Below the pieces are notes generated by a model that was not told the origin of the DNA, did no database searches, and saw only the letters and a list, made by a program, of their open reading frames with translations. Source: Kalmanozyma brasiliensis GHG001 (taxonomy: Eukaryota; Basidiomycota; Ustilaginomycetes; Ustilaginales). Taken from it: a stretch of DNA of 64,000 nt. The DNA lies in the NCBI RefSeq assembly GCF_000497045.1, contig NW_015961958.1, forward strand, positions 310,001-374,000, written 5' to 3'. This document shows, in pieces, positions 18,875 through 31,495 of this stretch. The translations under genes and the position numbers were made by a program. Position 1 is the first letter of the stretch, and the number at the start of each line of letters is the position of its first letter.

Positions 18875-21800
18875 TTACAAAAGGTCGTCGTCGTCCTCAT
18901 CATCGCCACCCACTACCTCCTCGTTCTTAATTGCACTTCCGTCGCCATTCGCATCAGCGACACGAGCACCGCTGGCTGCAGTGCTGGCGGCAACAAATGC
19001 TGTCGGCCTCGCACCCGTCGACCTGGAAGCAGCTTCGACCCTCGCCATCGGATCGCTTGCATCGGCATTGCTGCCGTCCACATCGGCGACGCCATTGCTT
19101 TGAGCTTGAGCCTGGTTGCGTTGCGCAGACGCGACTGCCGAAGCGGCAATGTACGACACGTCCGTGTTGAACTGCGCCTGCACCGAGCGCTTGATCCGCA
19201 GCATCTCTCGGAACGTATCTTCGGACCCGGTTTCGATCTCGAACTGGTTCCACTGCTTCCAGAAGTCGGTGTGCGTGCGCGGGTCGCAGAACTGCGAAGC
19301 ATGCGCATAGATGACGCGCGCTCGGTCCACCTCGCCCAGCTTGCGTTCCAGCTCCGCAAAGCGAAGACACATGTCCGCCGTCTGCCGGTCTGGCAGTGAC
19401 TCGATCGCCCGCTCGTAGATCGGTCGTGTAGCTGCGAGACCGAAGTTGGCCGCCGCTTTCGCGAGGTAGAAGACAAACATGTCGTATCGGTCGTCCGTCG
19501 ACACGGCTCGGGTAGCGCGGTCGTAGATCTTCATGGCTCTCTTGGCGAGACCGTGCTCCTCCTCCAGCTTGCCGTACATGAGCATCAGCGCCTTGCAGAA
19601 GCGTGCGGGGCACTTGTCCAACGCTTGCTCGAACAGATCTCGTGCCCGTTCCAGCTTGGCGCCGCCGTAGCGCTTGACAAACTTGCTGAGGTAGACGTTC
19701 CAGATCTCGAAGGCGACCGGGTAGGTGAACAGCTCGACACCGCGTTCGTACACCTTGAAGCTCTCCTCGAAGTACTTGTTGTCTTCCAGGAAGGCGGCGT
19801 AGTTGATGATAATCTGCGCATTGGCAATCTTGAGCTCGAGCACCTTTTCGTAGACACGCTTGGTGCTTTCGACGTCTCCCAGCGACTCCTCGAGATCGAC
19901 GTAGAAGCTCCACAGCTTGAGCGACTTGAACAGACGTGTCTGTGGTGGAAGCGTGTCGTCGTGGTACTGGACGCCTTTGGTGTTACGCGGAGGGGCCACG
20001 CTGCGAGCCATGGTGCGGATCGCTTCGTCGTAGTTGGAATGCCGAAGCTCCATCTCGGCCCATTCGCACCAAATCTCGGCGAGATCGTCGACTCGGCGGA
20101 ACGGGATGGTGATCGCCTTTTCGAAGATCTTGCGCGCTGACTCGAGATCTGTCTCTGCAGCTTCTTCGGCGGCATCCTCGCCCTCGTCGGCTTCGCCCGA
20201 GAGCTTGGCCAGCCCTGCTGACCCGCCGTATTCGTAGAACTGGGCAAAGTTGAGGAACATCTGGTGGAAGTTGGCGGTGGCCTTGCGCGGATTGATCTTT
20301 TGAATGGCTTCGCGGTACGTCTCGACGATCTTGTCGTCGTTGTCGCCGTACAGAAGCACGCGCTTCTCCCACTCTTGCACGTCATCCGGGTTGCGTCGCA
20401 GCAGGACGTCGTTGACCAGGAAGGGCCGGCGCTCCATGAGCTCTTCGAACTCTTGCATGCGGCGGTCGAGATCCGCTTCTTTGTTCTTTCTAGGCTCTTC
20501 TTCCTCGTCGTCGTCGTCCTCTGCCTCTTCGGCAAGCTCGTCCATCATGAAGGCGATCACATTTTCGCTGGTCTCGGCGTAAGCGTCGAAGATCTGCGTA
20601 AAGTCGCGGACGGTTTTGACGGCCTTCATGCCTGCTTCGAACGTGTCGCGCGCTACTTCGAACTCGCCGCGCTTGATCCAGTATGTCGCCAAGCCGGTCC
20701 AGAGTCGTCCCGACTGGTCCGCAAACTTGTCCAGTCCATCCTCCTTGATGATCTTTGTCACGTTGAGGCGAGAAGGATCGAGTGAATCCGTTCCGGATTG
20801 CTTGCCTGACGGAGCATTGTCGGAGGTCGCTGCGGCTTTGTTCTTGCCTCGTCTCGCAACTTGCGAGTGAGCCTGCCTGCCGTTGGCTGATGTACCGATG
20901 CTTTCTAACAGCGCCTCCTTCTCTTCTTCTGAGTCCAGACCAATCTCCTCTGGGTACTTTTCGGTCAGCTCTAGCCATTCGATGAAGAGCTGATAAGCGC
21001 TCTTGCCTTCCGGACTGGTATACGACCCGTCTGCGGCGCCTCGAGCAAGTTTGAGCAAAAGCTTGGAAGCCTCCAGCGCCTTGGAGCCAGACCTACTCTT
21101 GCTGCCCTGTGACGACTCTCCCCCTTGCTCATCTTCCGCCTCGTCCTCCGCATCTCCCTCGGTGTCCTCCTTCTGGGCGAGAAGGGTCGATACATATCGC
21201 TCTGTCAGCGTGGGGTCGACTCGAAGATAACGTCGCCATACTCTGAGGCACGTCTCGCCGCCTCGACGTTCGGCCCATTTGAGGTACACCTTCCATATCC
21301 TTAGATGGAGGGAGCCGGGCAAGGTCCGTAGCGCACGGTCAAAGGTGCGACGTGCGTGTGTATACGAGAGGGTGGACGGGCACTGTGGATGGATGAACAT
21401 GGACAGGTAGCTGAGCCAAAGCCGTGGCATGGTTGGAAGCCACATGAGCGCTCGTTCGTACAGCGCAGCGAGGCTCTTCCATTCCTGCCAGCCGACAGTG
21501 CCGTCGAGACCACCAGTGTAAGAGCGGCCAAAGTCCTCGTCATCGGGCGAATCGATGAGTGTGGGACCAAAGTCGAGCTTCTCGCGAGCAGCTTGCAGGT
21601 CACGCTTGCGCTTTGCCTCGAGGCCACCTTTTGGCTCGCCGAGTACGAAGCGGGAGCGGTTCTGCAAGTAGTCCCGCCAGAGCGAATACCGTGTGGGAAA
21701 TTGAGCTAACGCGCGCTCGTAGATGCTTGTTATACGCCGCAATGCAATGCGCTGAGTGCTGCTCGCGAGAGGCCCGAGGAGTGCGGCTTGATGTGTGCTG

Positions 21801-22090
21801 AGAGAAACGTCTGGTGGAGGTCGCTTGACAATGTTGGTGTCGATGATGTGGTCGATGTACGAGGACCACGAGCGAAAGTTGTCCGGATTGCGAAGCAGTT
21901 CTTGCTCGAGCATTATGTCTGCAGCCGGTATGAGTGTGTCGTCGTTGGCTGGATCCGGGAAGGGTGTTGTGAGGGGGAAGAGGGAGTTGATCGAAGTCAT
22001 GGCGTCTTGCAGCGCCGAAGTGGCTGGGGCTTCTGGTGCTGGCGGCTCAGCTGCCGCAGCGCTGCGTGCCGACTTCTTCTTCGGCGGCAT
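18875..22090 (-). CDS. SYF1: Pre-mRNA-splicing factor Syf1 (HAT-repeat protein)
   Basis: A 1071-residue protein made almost entirely of half-a-TPR (HAT) repeats. Syf1 (XAB2 in animals) is a scaffold of the Prp19-associated (NineTeen) complex, needed in the nucleus for spliceosome activation. HAT signatures recur, for example LEQELLRNPDNFRSWSSYI at the N-terminus, SIYERALAQFPTRYSLWRDYL, FEQALDKCPARFCKALMLMY, YERAIESLP and WKQWNQFEIETG. The last block reads MLRIKRSVQAQFNTDVSYI, the conserved Syf1 C-terminal region, followed by an acidic end (EDDDDLL). Two acidic insertions occur, one near residues 310-330 and one near 520. Length is slightly above the family norm (about 850-950) because of these insertions. 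It is divergent with the Zn2Cys6 gene. Confidence 0.95.
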   Translation of the reverse strand: MPPKKKSARSAAAAEPPAPEAPATSALQDAMTSINSLFPLTTPFPDPANDDTLIPAADIMLEQELLRNPDNFRSWSSYIDHIIDTNIVKRPPPDVSLSTHQAALLGPLASSTQRIALRRITSIYERALAQFPTRYSLWRDYLQNRSRFVLGEPKGGLEAKRKRDLQAAREKLDFGPTLIDSPDDEDFGRSYTGGLDGTVGWQEWKSLAALYERALMWLPTMPRLWLSYLSMFIHPQCPSTLSYTHARRTFDRALRTLPGSLHLRIWKVYLKWAERRGGETCLRVWRRYLRVDPTLTERYVSTLLAQKEDTEGDAEDEAEDEQGGESSQGSKSRSGSKALEASKLLLKLARGAADGSYTSPEGKSAYQLFIEWLELTEKYPEEIGLDSEEEKEALLESIGTSANGRQAHSQVARRGKNKAAATSDNAPSGKQSGTDSLDPSRLNVTKIIKEDGLDKFADQSGRLWTGLATYWIKRGEFEVARDTFEAGMKAVKTVRDFTQIFDAYAETSENVIAFMMDELAEEAEDDDDEEEEPRKNKEADLDRRMQEFEELMERRPFLVNDVLLRRNPDDVQEWEKRVLLYGDNDDKIVETYREAIQKINPRKATANFHQMFLNFAQFYEYGGSAGLAKLSGEADEGEDAAEEAAETDLESARKIFEKAITIPFRRVDDLAEIWCEWAEMELRHSNYDEAIRTMARSVAPPRNTKGVQYHDDTLPPQTRLFKSLKLWSFYVDLEESLGDVESTKRVYEKVLELKIANAQIIINYAAFLEDNKYFEESFKVYERGVELFTYPVAFEIWNVYLSKFVKRYGGAKLERARDLFEQALDKCPARFCKALMLMYGKLEEEHGLAKRAMKIYDRATRAVSTDDRYDMFVFYLAKAAANFGLAATRPIYERAIESLPDRQTADMCLRFAELERKLGEVDRARVIYAHASQFCDPRTHTDFWKQWNQFEIETGSEDTFREMLRIKRSVQAQFNTDVSYIAASAVASAQRNQAQAQSNGVADVDGSNADASDPMARVEAASRSTGARPTAFVAASTAASGARVADANGDGSAIKNEEVVGGDDEDDDDLL

Positions 22091-22674
22091 GGTGGCTGCG
22101 CCGATGTACGCGAATAGATCGGAGCGGTTCTCCGCTGCGCTAGCCAGGTAGAAGAAGATCTAGATGGTTGCGAAGACGACCCTGAACTTCATCGCGACTT
22201 CTGACTTCCGATTCGCGAAGTTACTGCTCACAAGAGTTATTTGGCAAGCTGGAGTGTGTTAGAGTTCGTTTTATTCGGCTTCTTTGGAAAAAAATGACGG
22301 TCCGGGTTGGTGGACCCTTTGCCAAGATGCTGCAAGAAAAGGCTCCGAGCATAGGGAGCGAAATTGAGCTGCTCTTGCGACATGCCAGTCCACCATCTCC
22401 CATTCGACTCGCCACTCGTTCAACGACTGTATCGTTGACTGTCGATTTGTCTCTCATCATCAAGAGTCGTTTACGATCAGGAACAAGTACCGTTGTAAAG
22501 GACCCTGCGCTCAGTTGGTTTTGCCTCTGCTTCGAATCGAGCGAAAGGTCAAGCGCTGGTTTGGCACTGCGTTGCAAAAGGCTCCGAGGATCCTCGCTCT
22601 CCCATTGTTTCCGCTAAGCGATACCGCCAATACAGTACGACGGTCCGAACGGTCCTGCGCTCTGTCGGATCACC
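22091..22674. promoter_or_regulatory. Divergent promoter region SYF1 / Zn2Cys6 regulator
   Basis: About 580 bases between two divergent start codons. It must hold both promoters. No specific operator was recognised. Confidence 0.5.
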
Positions 22675-25506
22675 ATGGCAGACGTTGGAGGATCTCATCC
22701 GATCCCGACTTCGGAAGCCACCCGATCGGGTGACAAAGCGCTGTCCGTTTCGGCTTTGAGAACTTCGGCCCAACCGAATGGCTTGATTGACCGCCGACGA
22801 GACTTGCCACGCTCATCATCTTCTTCCACTGCCGTCGAAGCTTTTGCCGGCAGAAGGTCCTCGAACACACACTCCCATGCTTCGGATGCAGCCACCGACC
22901 GAAGTGTAGTGCCGTCGACCAAGCAGACGCCCAGCCTTTCCAGCCGCACCTCTTCGGCATCGTCCAGCAGCGACACACCAGGGACACCTTCTCATCCTGA
23001 GTCATCCACTGGCGCCAAGACCTCCTTCAAACAGCTAGGCTCATCGGCGCATGTCGAGCGTAGACTGTTGACGGCGCGGTCACCGTCCAAAGCTGCTCCA
23101 GTTGCTTCTGCCACAAAACCAAAAATGCTCGATGATTCCTTCCACCTGCCTCCAGTCAGCGTCATCGCCACATCCAGCTCGAACAGCAGCAAGGCGAATC
23201 ACATCCTCGGCCCTGATGGCGAGCTATATACCCAAGGCGAGGCCGCTAAGCTCGGATTGATCATTCGGACGGCGTGCGAAGCGTGTCGCAATCGAAAGCT
23301 CAAGTGCAGTGGTACTCTGCCCGAGAATGGCGGATGCGAGAGGTGCAGCAGCGATGACATTCAGTGCGTCTACTCAGCAAGAGCCCCCATCGGTCGACCG
23401 AAGAAGCGCAAGACGGAAGATGGGCAGGATGCTCCGCTATCGAGTCCGTCCATCACCACAGGCAAAGGCAAAGCAAAGCGCAATCACTCGATCGGTCTGT
23501 CCCGAGTCAAGACTGAGGACGAGCAGTCTCCGTATGCCTCATCCGTCATCGGACCGGCACCACATCATCACAACATGCTGCACGACGGCAGTCCGGCCGA
23601 CGCAACAGCCTTGCTTTCGCTCGATCTATACGCAAGCCCTATGCAGTCGTCGACTGGCCACCACTTCACTCCCGCCAACTCTATAGCAGCATCGACGCCG
23701 GCGGTATGGTCCCAACAACAAGCTGCCTTTGTCAGCACTCCATCCGACGTGTTGACGCCTCACTCAACTCTATCGGCCTCTTTCGCCCCATCTGCTCAGC
23801 CAAACGCAACACAAGCGCAGACGAGCACTTCTGCTTCAGCAGACAAGCTGCCTTCTCTCGACGACTTGTCCGTAGCTGCATTCCTGCAGTCGCTCGACAC
23901 ACTCGAAATCTCGCCCGCCGAGCTGTTCCAACAGCAACAGCAAATGCAGCTACTCGCTTCAAGCTCCAGCACACCGGCGTATGGCAGCGCATATGGACAG
24001 GGCACACCTTTTGAGGCCACGCATACGGAGCCATCAGCGCCCGTAGACCACTTGACCGCCTCTTCTGTGCAAGAATGGGCCACGAGCAGTGCCATCTTGC
24101 AGCCGGGTCTCAGCTTTGCCGTGCCCGCCGACTTTAGCTGGTGGGACCTCGGCATCAACGGCGTTGACTCTGGCGCCGGCTCTGCGAACGCCAGTGTTTC
24201 AGCGACACCTGCAACCGAGCCGACCTCGATGTCATTCCCCACAGTTTCAGCACTGCCCTCTCACGTCACGGCAACGAACGGTTCAGCTGGACACCCTGGC
24301 CCACCTTCCGCACCCACTGCGTCCGCCTCGAAGAAGGCACGCCGACCGACGTTCAGTACAGATCAAATGTGGCCCAGAGGTGCCGACGCTGGTATGGGCC
24401 AGGGTCAGATTCAGCATGCGGTTGCAGCCACCGAAACAGGGCTGGGATGGTCGACTCTTCCCGGCCATAGTCTGTCAGACACCTCCGCAAGTCCAGTCGA
24501 AAATCAAGCTGTCAGCAGCTGCTGCTCTTCGAAATCAGCAAAATCAAGCTCTCTCTCTCCCGTTGAAGTCAAGGTCGACTCGAGCACGGAGGAACAAAAG
24601 TCATGCTGCTCCGGCAAAGCTGCTGCAGAAGCGCCGCCCACAGAGCGAAAGAACCCAGCTTCCTGCTGTGCGGGCAAGACTGCGCAGATCGAAACGCCAC
24701 CCGTGAAACCATTACTGGACTCGATTGAGCCCGCCAAAAGCTGCTGTTCGGGTCACGCCACAGACCCACCAGCTGCATCGCCATCCGTCAGCAGCTCACC
24801 CATTGAAATGGGCCCTCTCTCCACATCCGCCGCCGTCAACGGCAACAAGCTCCCCTCGCTCGACGCGGAACGTAAGCATCATGCAGCGCTCCACGCGCAT
24901 CACCCGAGCAAAGTGCACTGTGTGCCCAACCCGTCCGGTCGCGGGTGCACCTGTCTGTGCGATATGTCGGTCGCCCTACTCAGCGTCAAGCAGGTTCTCC
25001 GAGAAACGGATCCGCACGCCGCCACTGCTAACGACACGATCCAACTCACGCTCACTGCGTCGCAAGCGATCACCGCCCAGTGCGCATGTTCCACCGACTG
25101 TCCTACCTGCCAGAGCGATCCAAGCACCGAAATTTCCGCCTCCCTACTCGTGTCTACTGCATTGCAGATCTACGCGCGGGCAGTACGGATTTTGAGGGAA
25201 GGCTTCGCCGCTTCCGCCGGGGGAAGCGTGCATAGTTTTTTTGGTGGGTTGGATGTTACGATCGGAAGCTACAAGCCGAGTGCGAGCAATGCCAAGAGGA
25301 TCGCGCTGTACGCGATCAAGTTGGAACTCAAGGATCTGCGACGAGCGTTGGGACGCGTGAGCAGGATGGCTCAGAGTTTGGGCGCGGGGAAGGGGGGGAA
25401 GGTGGAAGAGGGTATGAATCCTATTGATCAGTTGGTCATTCTGAAGTTGTATAGGCAGTTGACGGAGTTGTTGAAGACCGTGGAGGGGTTGGAGGATGCC
25501 GCGTAG
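22675..25506 (+). CDS. Zn2Cys6 transcription factor with repeated Cys-Cys motifs
   Basis: A 943-residue putative DNA-binding regulator. The binuclear zinc cluster is C201-X2-C204-X6-C211-X9-C221-X2-C224-X6-C231, a textbook Zn2Cys6 spacing, followed by a basic stretch (GRPKKRK). The middle is low-complexity (Ser, Thr, Ala, Gln). Four Cys-Cys motifs follow at 616-617, 644-645, 664-665 and 690-691, three of them in the form SCC(S/A)G(K/H). The C-terminal part has clustered cysteines (HCVP near 749, GCTCLC near 757-761, then QCAC and DCPTC) and a helical region ending at 943, reminiscent of the AflR-type C-terminal domain. The start has a strong context (ACCATGG). No target is known. The paired cysteines suggest metal or redox sensing, which is inference. 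Confidence 0.85.
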   Translation: MADVGGSHPIPTSEATRSGDKALSVSALRTSAQPNGLIDRRRDLPRSSSSSTAVEAFAGRRSSNTHSHASDAATDRSVVPSTKQTPSLSSRTSSASSSSDTPGTPSHPESSTGAKTSFKQLGSSAHVERRLLTARSPSKAAPVASATKPKMLDDSFHLPPVSVIATSSSNSSKANHILGPDGELYTQGEAAKLGLIIRTACEACRNRKLKCSGTLPENGGCERCSSDDIQCVYSARAPIGRPKKRKTEDGQDAPLSSPSITTGKGKAKRNHSIGLSRVKTEDEQSPYASSVIGPAPHHHNMLHDGSPADATALLSLDLYASPMQSSTGHHFTPANSIAASTPAVWSQQQAAFVSTPSDVLTPHSTLSASFAPSAQPNATQAQTSTSASADKLPSLDDLSVAAFLQSLDTLEISPAELFQQQQQMQLLASSSSTPAYGSAYGQGTPFEATHTEPSAPVDHLTASSVQEWATSSAILQPGLSFAVPADFSWWDLGINGVDSGAGSANASVSATPATEPTSMSFPTVSALPSHVTATNGSAGHPGPPSAPTASASKKARRPTFSTDQMWPRGADAGMGQGQIQHAVAATETGLGWSTLPGHSLSDTSASPVENQAVSSCCSSKSAKSSSLSPVEVKVDSSTEEQKSCCSGKAAAEAPPTERKNPASCCAGKTAQIETPPVKPLLDSIEPAKSCCSGHATDPPAASPSVSSSPIEMGPLSTSAAVNGNKLPSLDAERKHHAALHAHHPSKVHCVPNPSGRGCTCLCDMSVALLSVKQVLRETDPHAATANDTIQLTLTASQAITAQCACSTDCPTCQSDPSTEISASLLVSTALQIYARAVRILREGFAASAGGSVHSFFGGLDVTIGSYKPSASNAKRIALYAIKLELKDLRRALGRVSRMAQSLGAGKGGKVEEGMNPIDQLVILKLYRQLTELLKTVEGLEDAA

Positions 25507-25597
25507 GGCAAGCGAAACCACTCATATCAGACACATTGCGAACGGGATGAGGGTGAGATGTGAGACAAAGGTGAGATTGAAAGGTGTTTGTGAGGAT

Positions 25598-27136
25598 TCA
25601 TCGACGACCCCTCTTCTTCTGCGGTGCGCCACGACTGGATTTGACTGTGGATGAGGGTTTGCCGAGAGCAGCAGGCTTTTTCGATGGAGGTGGGGCCTCG
25701 TCGTCAGAGTACTCGGGCCAGTCATCGGCGCTGTTGTAGTCGTGCTGCATGCCGCCGACGGGGATGGGGTCGAGGTCGGATTCGTCCGAATAAGGGTCTA
25801 CGCCTGGGGGGTTGTCCACTCCGCCGTTTGTGCGGGATGGCTTCCATGGTTGGCCACCCTCCTCCTCGTCCTCCTCGGAGGCGACGCTCTCATCCGCCGA
25901 CTCGTCCTCAAACACCTCCTCCTCCTCCTCCGCAGGCGCAAACTGGTCCTCATACGCAAACTCGTCCTCCTCTTCTTCCTCTTCATCATCCGCACTCATC
26001 CCCTCTTCCTCCTCGCTCTCACTCGCCAACCCGGCATTCCTCCTGCTCACCTTCTTCATCTCGACCTTCTCAGCCTTCTTCCTCTCGACGTTCTCCTCCT
26101 GTTCCGCCCTCCTCTGTTCCTGCAGTCGCTTCTTCTCCACGTGTTCCCGATGCAAGGCCGTCTGTTCCTGACTCGTCTTCTTGATATAATCGTGGAACAA
26201 CACCGCTCCTTCATTGCACCCCTCCTCGATCTTGACCAGCTTGAGTTCCATCCGGGGGCCGATCTCGCGCAGACGGATGGCTTTCTGGGTGTTGGCGGAA
26301 TTGCCTCGACCGATGTAGCGGTCGTGGAGCCGAACGGCGTTGCGCGGATCGGCGGTGTCTTCCGCTTCCGACTCGGCTTCCGAGGCGTCGGTTTCGAATT
26401 CTCCGTTGACCGATGTGGTTCGGTTGAGGACGTAGTCAGAGATGTCTTGGGTGGAGGACAGGTCGGGTAGCTTTCCTGCGCCTCGAGTGGAACGGGAGCC
26501 TTCGACCACGCGACGCACCGATTTCGAAACGCCAACGGGACGAACAGAGATGAGGTAGTGCCTCCAATCAATCGTGCCCGTCGCAGAGTTGTAGTTGAGC
26601 AACACGATACGTCGTGCCTGGGACAGTTTCATACTCTGCACCTGGATGGGCGGGAACATGTTCTGAAAGGTCGCCACCATCAACTTGACCCCTCGCTCCT
26701 CACCACCGAAGTTGTTGAGCACCAACAGCGGGGGTGTAACATACTCGCTCCCCGGTGGGGACGCCCGTCGACTCGCCGCTTGGACGTCTTTCGCCAGGGC
26801 ATACTTGTTGACCCGAAACGTGAGGGTGGGACCACGCGGCGCACGAAGGATGCGAAGGTTGACCCCGGCATCCGTCTGACCAAAGATTACAAGGTGAGTC
26901 ACCCCGATGGGACCCGCCATCGAGATGAAGTCCTTGAGCTTGTTGGATGTGCGTTCGCGAAGCCGGGTCGCCGTGTTGGGCTCCATCACCCGACGCGTGT
27001 CCGAGACGAGCGTGGATACCGAGCGCGGCACCTTGCCTGTGCGGATGATGAAGGATTTAGGCGCAGAGGTTGAGGTAGATGCGCTGTTGTTGGGCCCTTT
27101 GAGATGGGTGCGCGTCTTGCGGCGACGTTTCACCAT
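25598..27136 (-). CDS. SSF1: Ribosome biogenesis protein Ssf1 (Brix domain; Peter Pan)
   Basis: A 512-residue nucleolar protein of the Ssf1/Ppan family, needed for 27S pre-rRNA processing and 60S subunit assembly. The N-terminus is basic (MVKRRRKTRTHLK). The Brix domain follows: PKSFIIRTGKV near 27, LVSDTRRVMEPNTATRL, FISMAGPIGVTHLVIF, RAPRGPTLTFRVNKYAL and, near 290, the RLREIGPRMELKLVKIEEG end of the domain. The C-terminal 180 residues are a highly charged, acidic low-complexity tail with blocks of Glu and Asp, ending in a basic KKRGRR. The gene is convergent with the Zn2Cys6 gene; only about 90 bases separate the stop codons. Confidence 0.94.
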   Translation of the reverse strand: MVKRRRKTRTHLKGPNNSASTSTSAPKSFIIRTGKVPRSVSTLVSDTRRVMEPNTATRLRERTSNKLKDFISMAGPIGVTHLVIFGQTDAGVNLRILRAPRGPTLTFRVNKYALAKDVQAASRRASPPGSEYVTPPLLVLNNFGGEERGVKLMVATFQNMFPPIQVQSMKLSQARRIVLLNYNSATGTIDWRHYLISVRPVGVSKSVRRVVEGSRSTRGAGKLPDLSSTQDISDYVLNRTTSVNGEFETDASEAESEAEDTADPRNAVRLHDRYIGRGNSANTQKAIRLREIGPRMELKLVKIEEGCNEGAVLFHDYIKKTSQEQTALHREHVEKKRLQEQRRAEQEENVERKKAEKVEMKKVSRRNAGLASESEEEEGMSADDEEEEEEDEFAYEDQFAPAEEEEEVFEDESADESVASEEDEEEGGQPWKPSRTNGGVDNPPGVDPYSDESDLDPIPVGGMQHDYNSADDWPEYSDDEAPPPSKKPAALGKPSSTVKSSRGAPQKKRGRR

Positions 27137-27669
27137 TGTGCGGGATGTCGAGCGAGGGGGACGGGTGCGATGTGTTGAAAGGTAGGTGAAGAGAGTAGTC
27201 GGGCCAGTCAGGCAGATGCAATGCTCAGCTCTGCTCTGTGATCCAGAGGGGCGATACGATCGATGGCGTCTGGCTAAGATATGCTTGTGATGGTGGTTGT
27301 GCAGCTTCGAGGTGATGGTGAACAGAGCTCAAGACCACGAAATCTGGAAGAAAAGTCGAGCGTCTCTGAAATTTTTCGAGGTTCAGCTCGTGTGGAGTTC
27401 AGGGTCCGAGATTTTTTTCGGTCCATCATAGATGCGGTCTCACATGTTTGCTCGAAAAATCATCTTCACCGGTCGATGATGGTGTTGCTCTTCTCAACTG
27501 CACTGATGGCGGCTGCAATGACCCTCAGTGCTGCCTACAATGCTCAGAGCTAGTGGAACGGCGGAGTAGCCCTTCGTTCTGAAGCGGCTGTACGGCACAA
27601 AGCTGTCAAACGAAACTACTGATGGATTGCTAACACGGCACAAACGAAGATTCAATCGTCCTTCGCAAC
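27137..27669. other. Intergenic: SSF1 promoter side and SDH4 3' side
   Basis: About 530 bases with no conserved frame, RNA gene or repeat that I can support. Confidence 0.5.
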
Positions 27670-28824
27670 CTAAGCAGTCCACACCTTGGCAATGAGCTCG
27701 GTGAGTCCGACGTCGTCTGTTCGATCGCAGCGTCACAAAATTATCGTCAGTACATCGATCTTGCATTCATCCCATATCGCGCCGGGCCTGAACTTACTCG
27801 TGTTGAACTCGTACAAGCCATACAGCGTGGCGAGGGTGGCAGCGCGGAGGCCCCAGGTGGAGAGCGGGCCGGCGATGGGGAACTTGCGCTTGTGCAGGTA
27901 GTCGGCCAGGATGCAGTCAAAGCCGATGTGTGAGTGCACCACCAGTGTCAGCGCAAGGGCGCCGTCAAGGATCGCGGAGGAGCCGTGCTTGGCGAAGCCG
28001 ACAGCAACGAGGGGAACGAGGGCGACCGAGAGCGCGCGCTCGAAAGCCCAGTGGTTCGAACCGTGCGCAGCATTCGGCTCGGGGAACGTCGTCGGGTCGT
28101 TGACGGTGCCCTTGACGTAGGCTGTGATGGTGGATGAAGGAAGATGAGGGGTGGTCAGCGTGACTAGTTCTGTCTATGAGACCTTCAAGACTGGATGCGT
28201 TGCGCTTGGGTAGCATAGCAGAGGGAAAGCCCCCTCCTGATTCTATCCATCTCCCTATGAAATCTTGAAGCCTTCCCATCTCTCCGATGATATCCTAGAG
28301 ATTCTCCATCGTCCTTCAGAATCGTTTAGCGTCCTGTCAAGGCGTTTCAAAAAGCCAGCTTCCGGCGTCCCTCCTCGATAGCACAGATGCACCAGAAGGT
28401 CTTGTCGAACACGCTCTAGCCCGATGACCTGTCTGTCATCCTGACTGCGCCATCATTGTTGTGCTCCGAGGGTTCCTCAAGGTGAACGCCGCTGTTGGAA
28501 GGACGACAGGACTGCTGTCATCCTGCGCCAGATCATTCACTTGTTGCATGTCGAGACCACTCGTCCTGCATCCGCTGCACGCAACTTCAACCCATAGTCT
28601 CTACCATCCTCGAGCTGCACATTGTCCCTTCCACCTGCTACATCCTGCGTCGACCCCTATTGCATCATGCTGCGATACTCACGTCCTTGGCTGGAAGCAG
28701 CGACGGTCTTGGTAGTCGTAGTCTGGAAGGCGCGCGAGCCACCGGCGATCATGCGCAGTTGCGGGTTGCGAGCGGCCATGGAAAGCCGCAAGGGCTGCTG
28801 AAGGGCTGGGAGCATGACGCGCAT
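27670..28824 (-). CDS. SDH4: Succinate dehydrogenase membrane anchor subunit CybS (three exons)
   Basis: Exons 28683-28824, 27798-28121 and 27670-27716 join to a 170-residue protein. Donors are GTGAGT and GTAAGT, acceptors ACAG, and the phases agree. The first exon encodes a mitochondrial presequence (MRVMLPALQQPLRLSMAARN). The second carries the CybS core: YVKGTVNDPTTFPEPNAAHGS, then the HWAFERALSVALVPL helix, a second helix and the HSHIGFDCILADYLHKRK segment, which holds the haem-side His and the Asp-Tyr pair of the quinone site. The third exon adds DVGLTELIAKVWTA, a typical fungal CybS end. The protein anchors complex II in the inner membrane. Intron 1 is 561 nt, intron 2 is 81 nt. Confidence 0.93.
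28122..28682 (-). other. SDH4: SDH4 intron 1 (561 nt)
   Basis: A GTGAGT donor at 28682 and a CACAG acceptor at 28122-28126 restore the CybS frame. The length is large for this fungus, where the other introns seen in protein genes, apart from RPL3 intron 1, are 75-150 nt. No box C/D or H/ACA RNA was recognised inside. Confidence 0.85.
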
Positions 28825-29379
28825 CTTTTGTGTGTATCGAGAGGTGATGAAATGGTAAGGGGTTAACGATGAGCGCGTTGGTGCGATCAAGTGTGCTTGT
28901 GCGGGGCAGCGTTCCGTGTGTGTGTGTGTGTGTTCGAGCCAACGGCGCTCGCTGCCATTTGTAATCCACGCGAGCCGTGGCTGGCTGGTTGGCTCCAAGG
29001 CTTGCCGATCGGAGAATCTCGCCTTGAAAGCCTGGAAAGAAAGGGTCAAGCGCGCCCTGTTTTTCGTCCGGCCATTTCCGTCCATTTTCCCATCCGGGTC
29101 CGAACTATCGCGGTCTAACAACGCTCCATTTCGACCTCGCCGAATGCTTGACCTCGAGCCTGTCCTCACGTCGGCCGCACCATCGGCCACCCGACTTCAG
29201 AGGCTGTGAGCTGCATACTCAACTCAACATTGGTCACGCTTGTCACAGCTCATACTCGAAAGATAGCCAGGTAATCATGTAGATTTTTTGGGGTTTGCAC
29301 GACAGATGCAGATGTAAGAAAAAGGGGGAAGGGGGGATGCGAGGATGATGAAATACAGAATGAAGTGACGACGCAACGC
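28825..29379. other. Intergenic: SDH4 promoter and RPL3 3' side
   Basis: About 555 bases. It contains a GT dinucleotide run at 28916-28933, about 90 bases upstream of the SDH4 start. Nothing else recognised. Confidence 0.5.
28916..28933. repeat. GT microsatellite (nine units)
   Basis: Nine GT units in the likely SDH4 promoter or leader. Confidence 0.9.

Positions 29380-31495
<2,116 letters not shown>

Noticed and set aside
518..27385. A shared 16-17 base motif (GAAATTTTCGAGGTTC-like) near 518 and near 27369
   Set aside because: Only two imperfect copies were noticed, in unrelated intergenic places; chance cannot be excluded.
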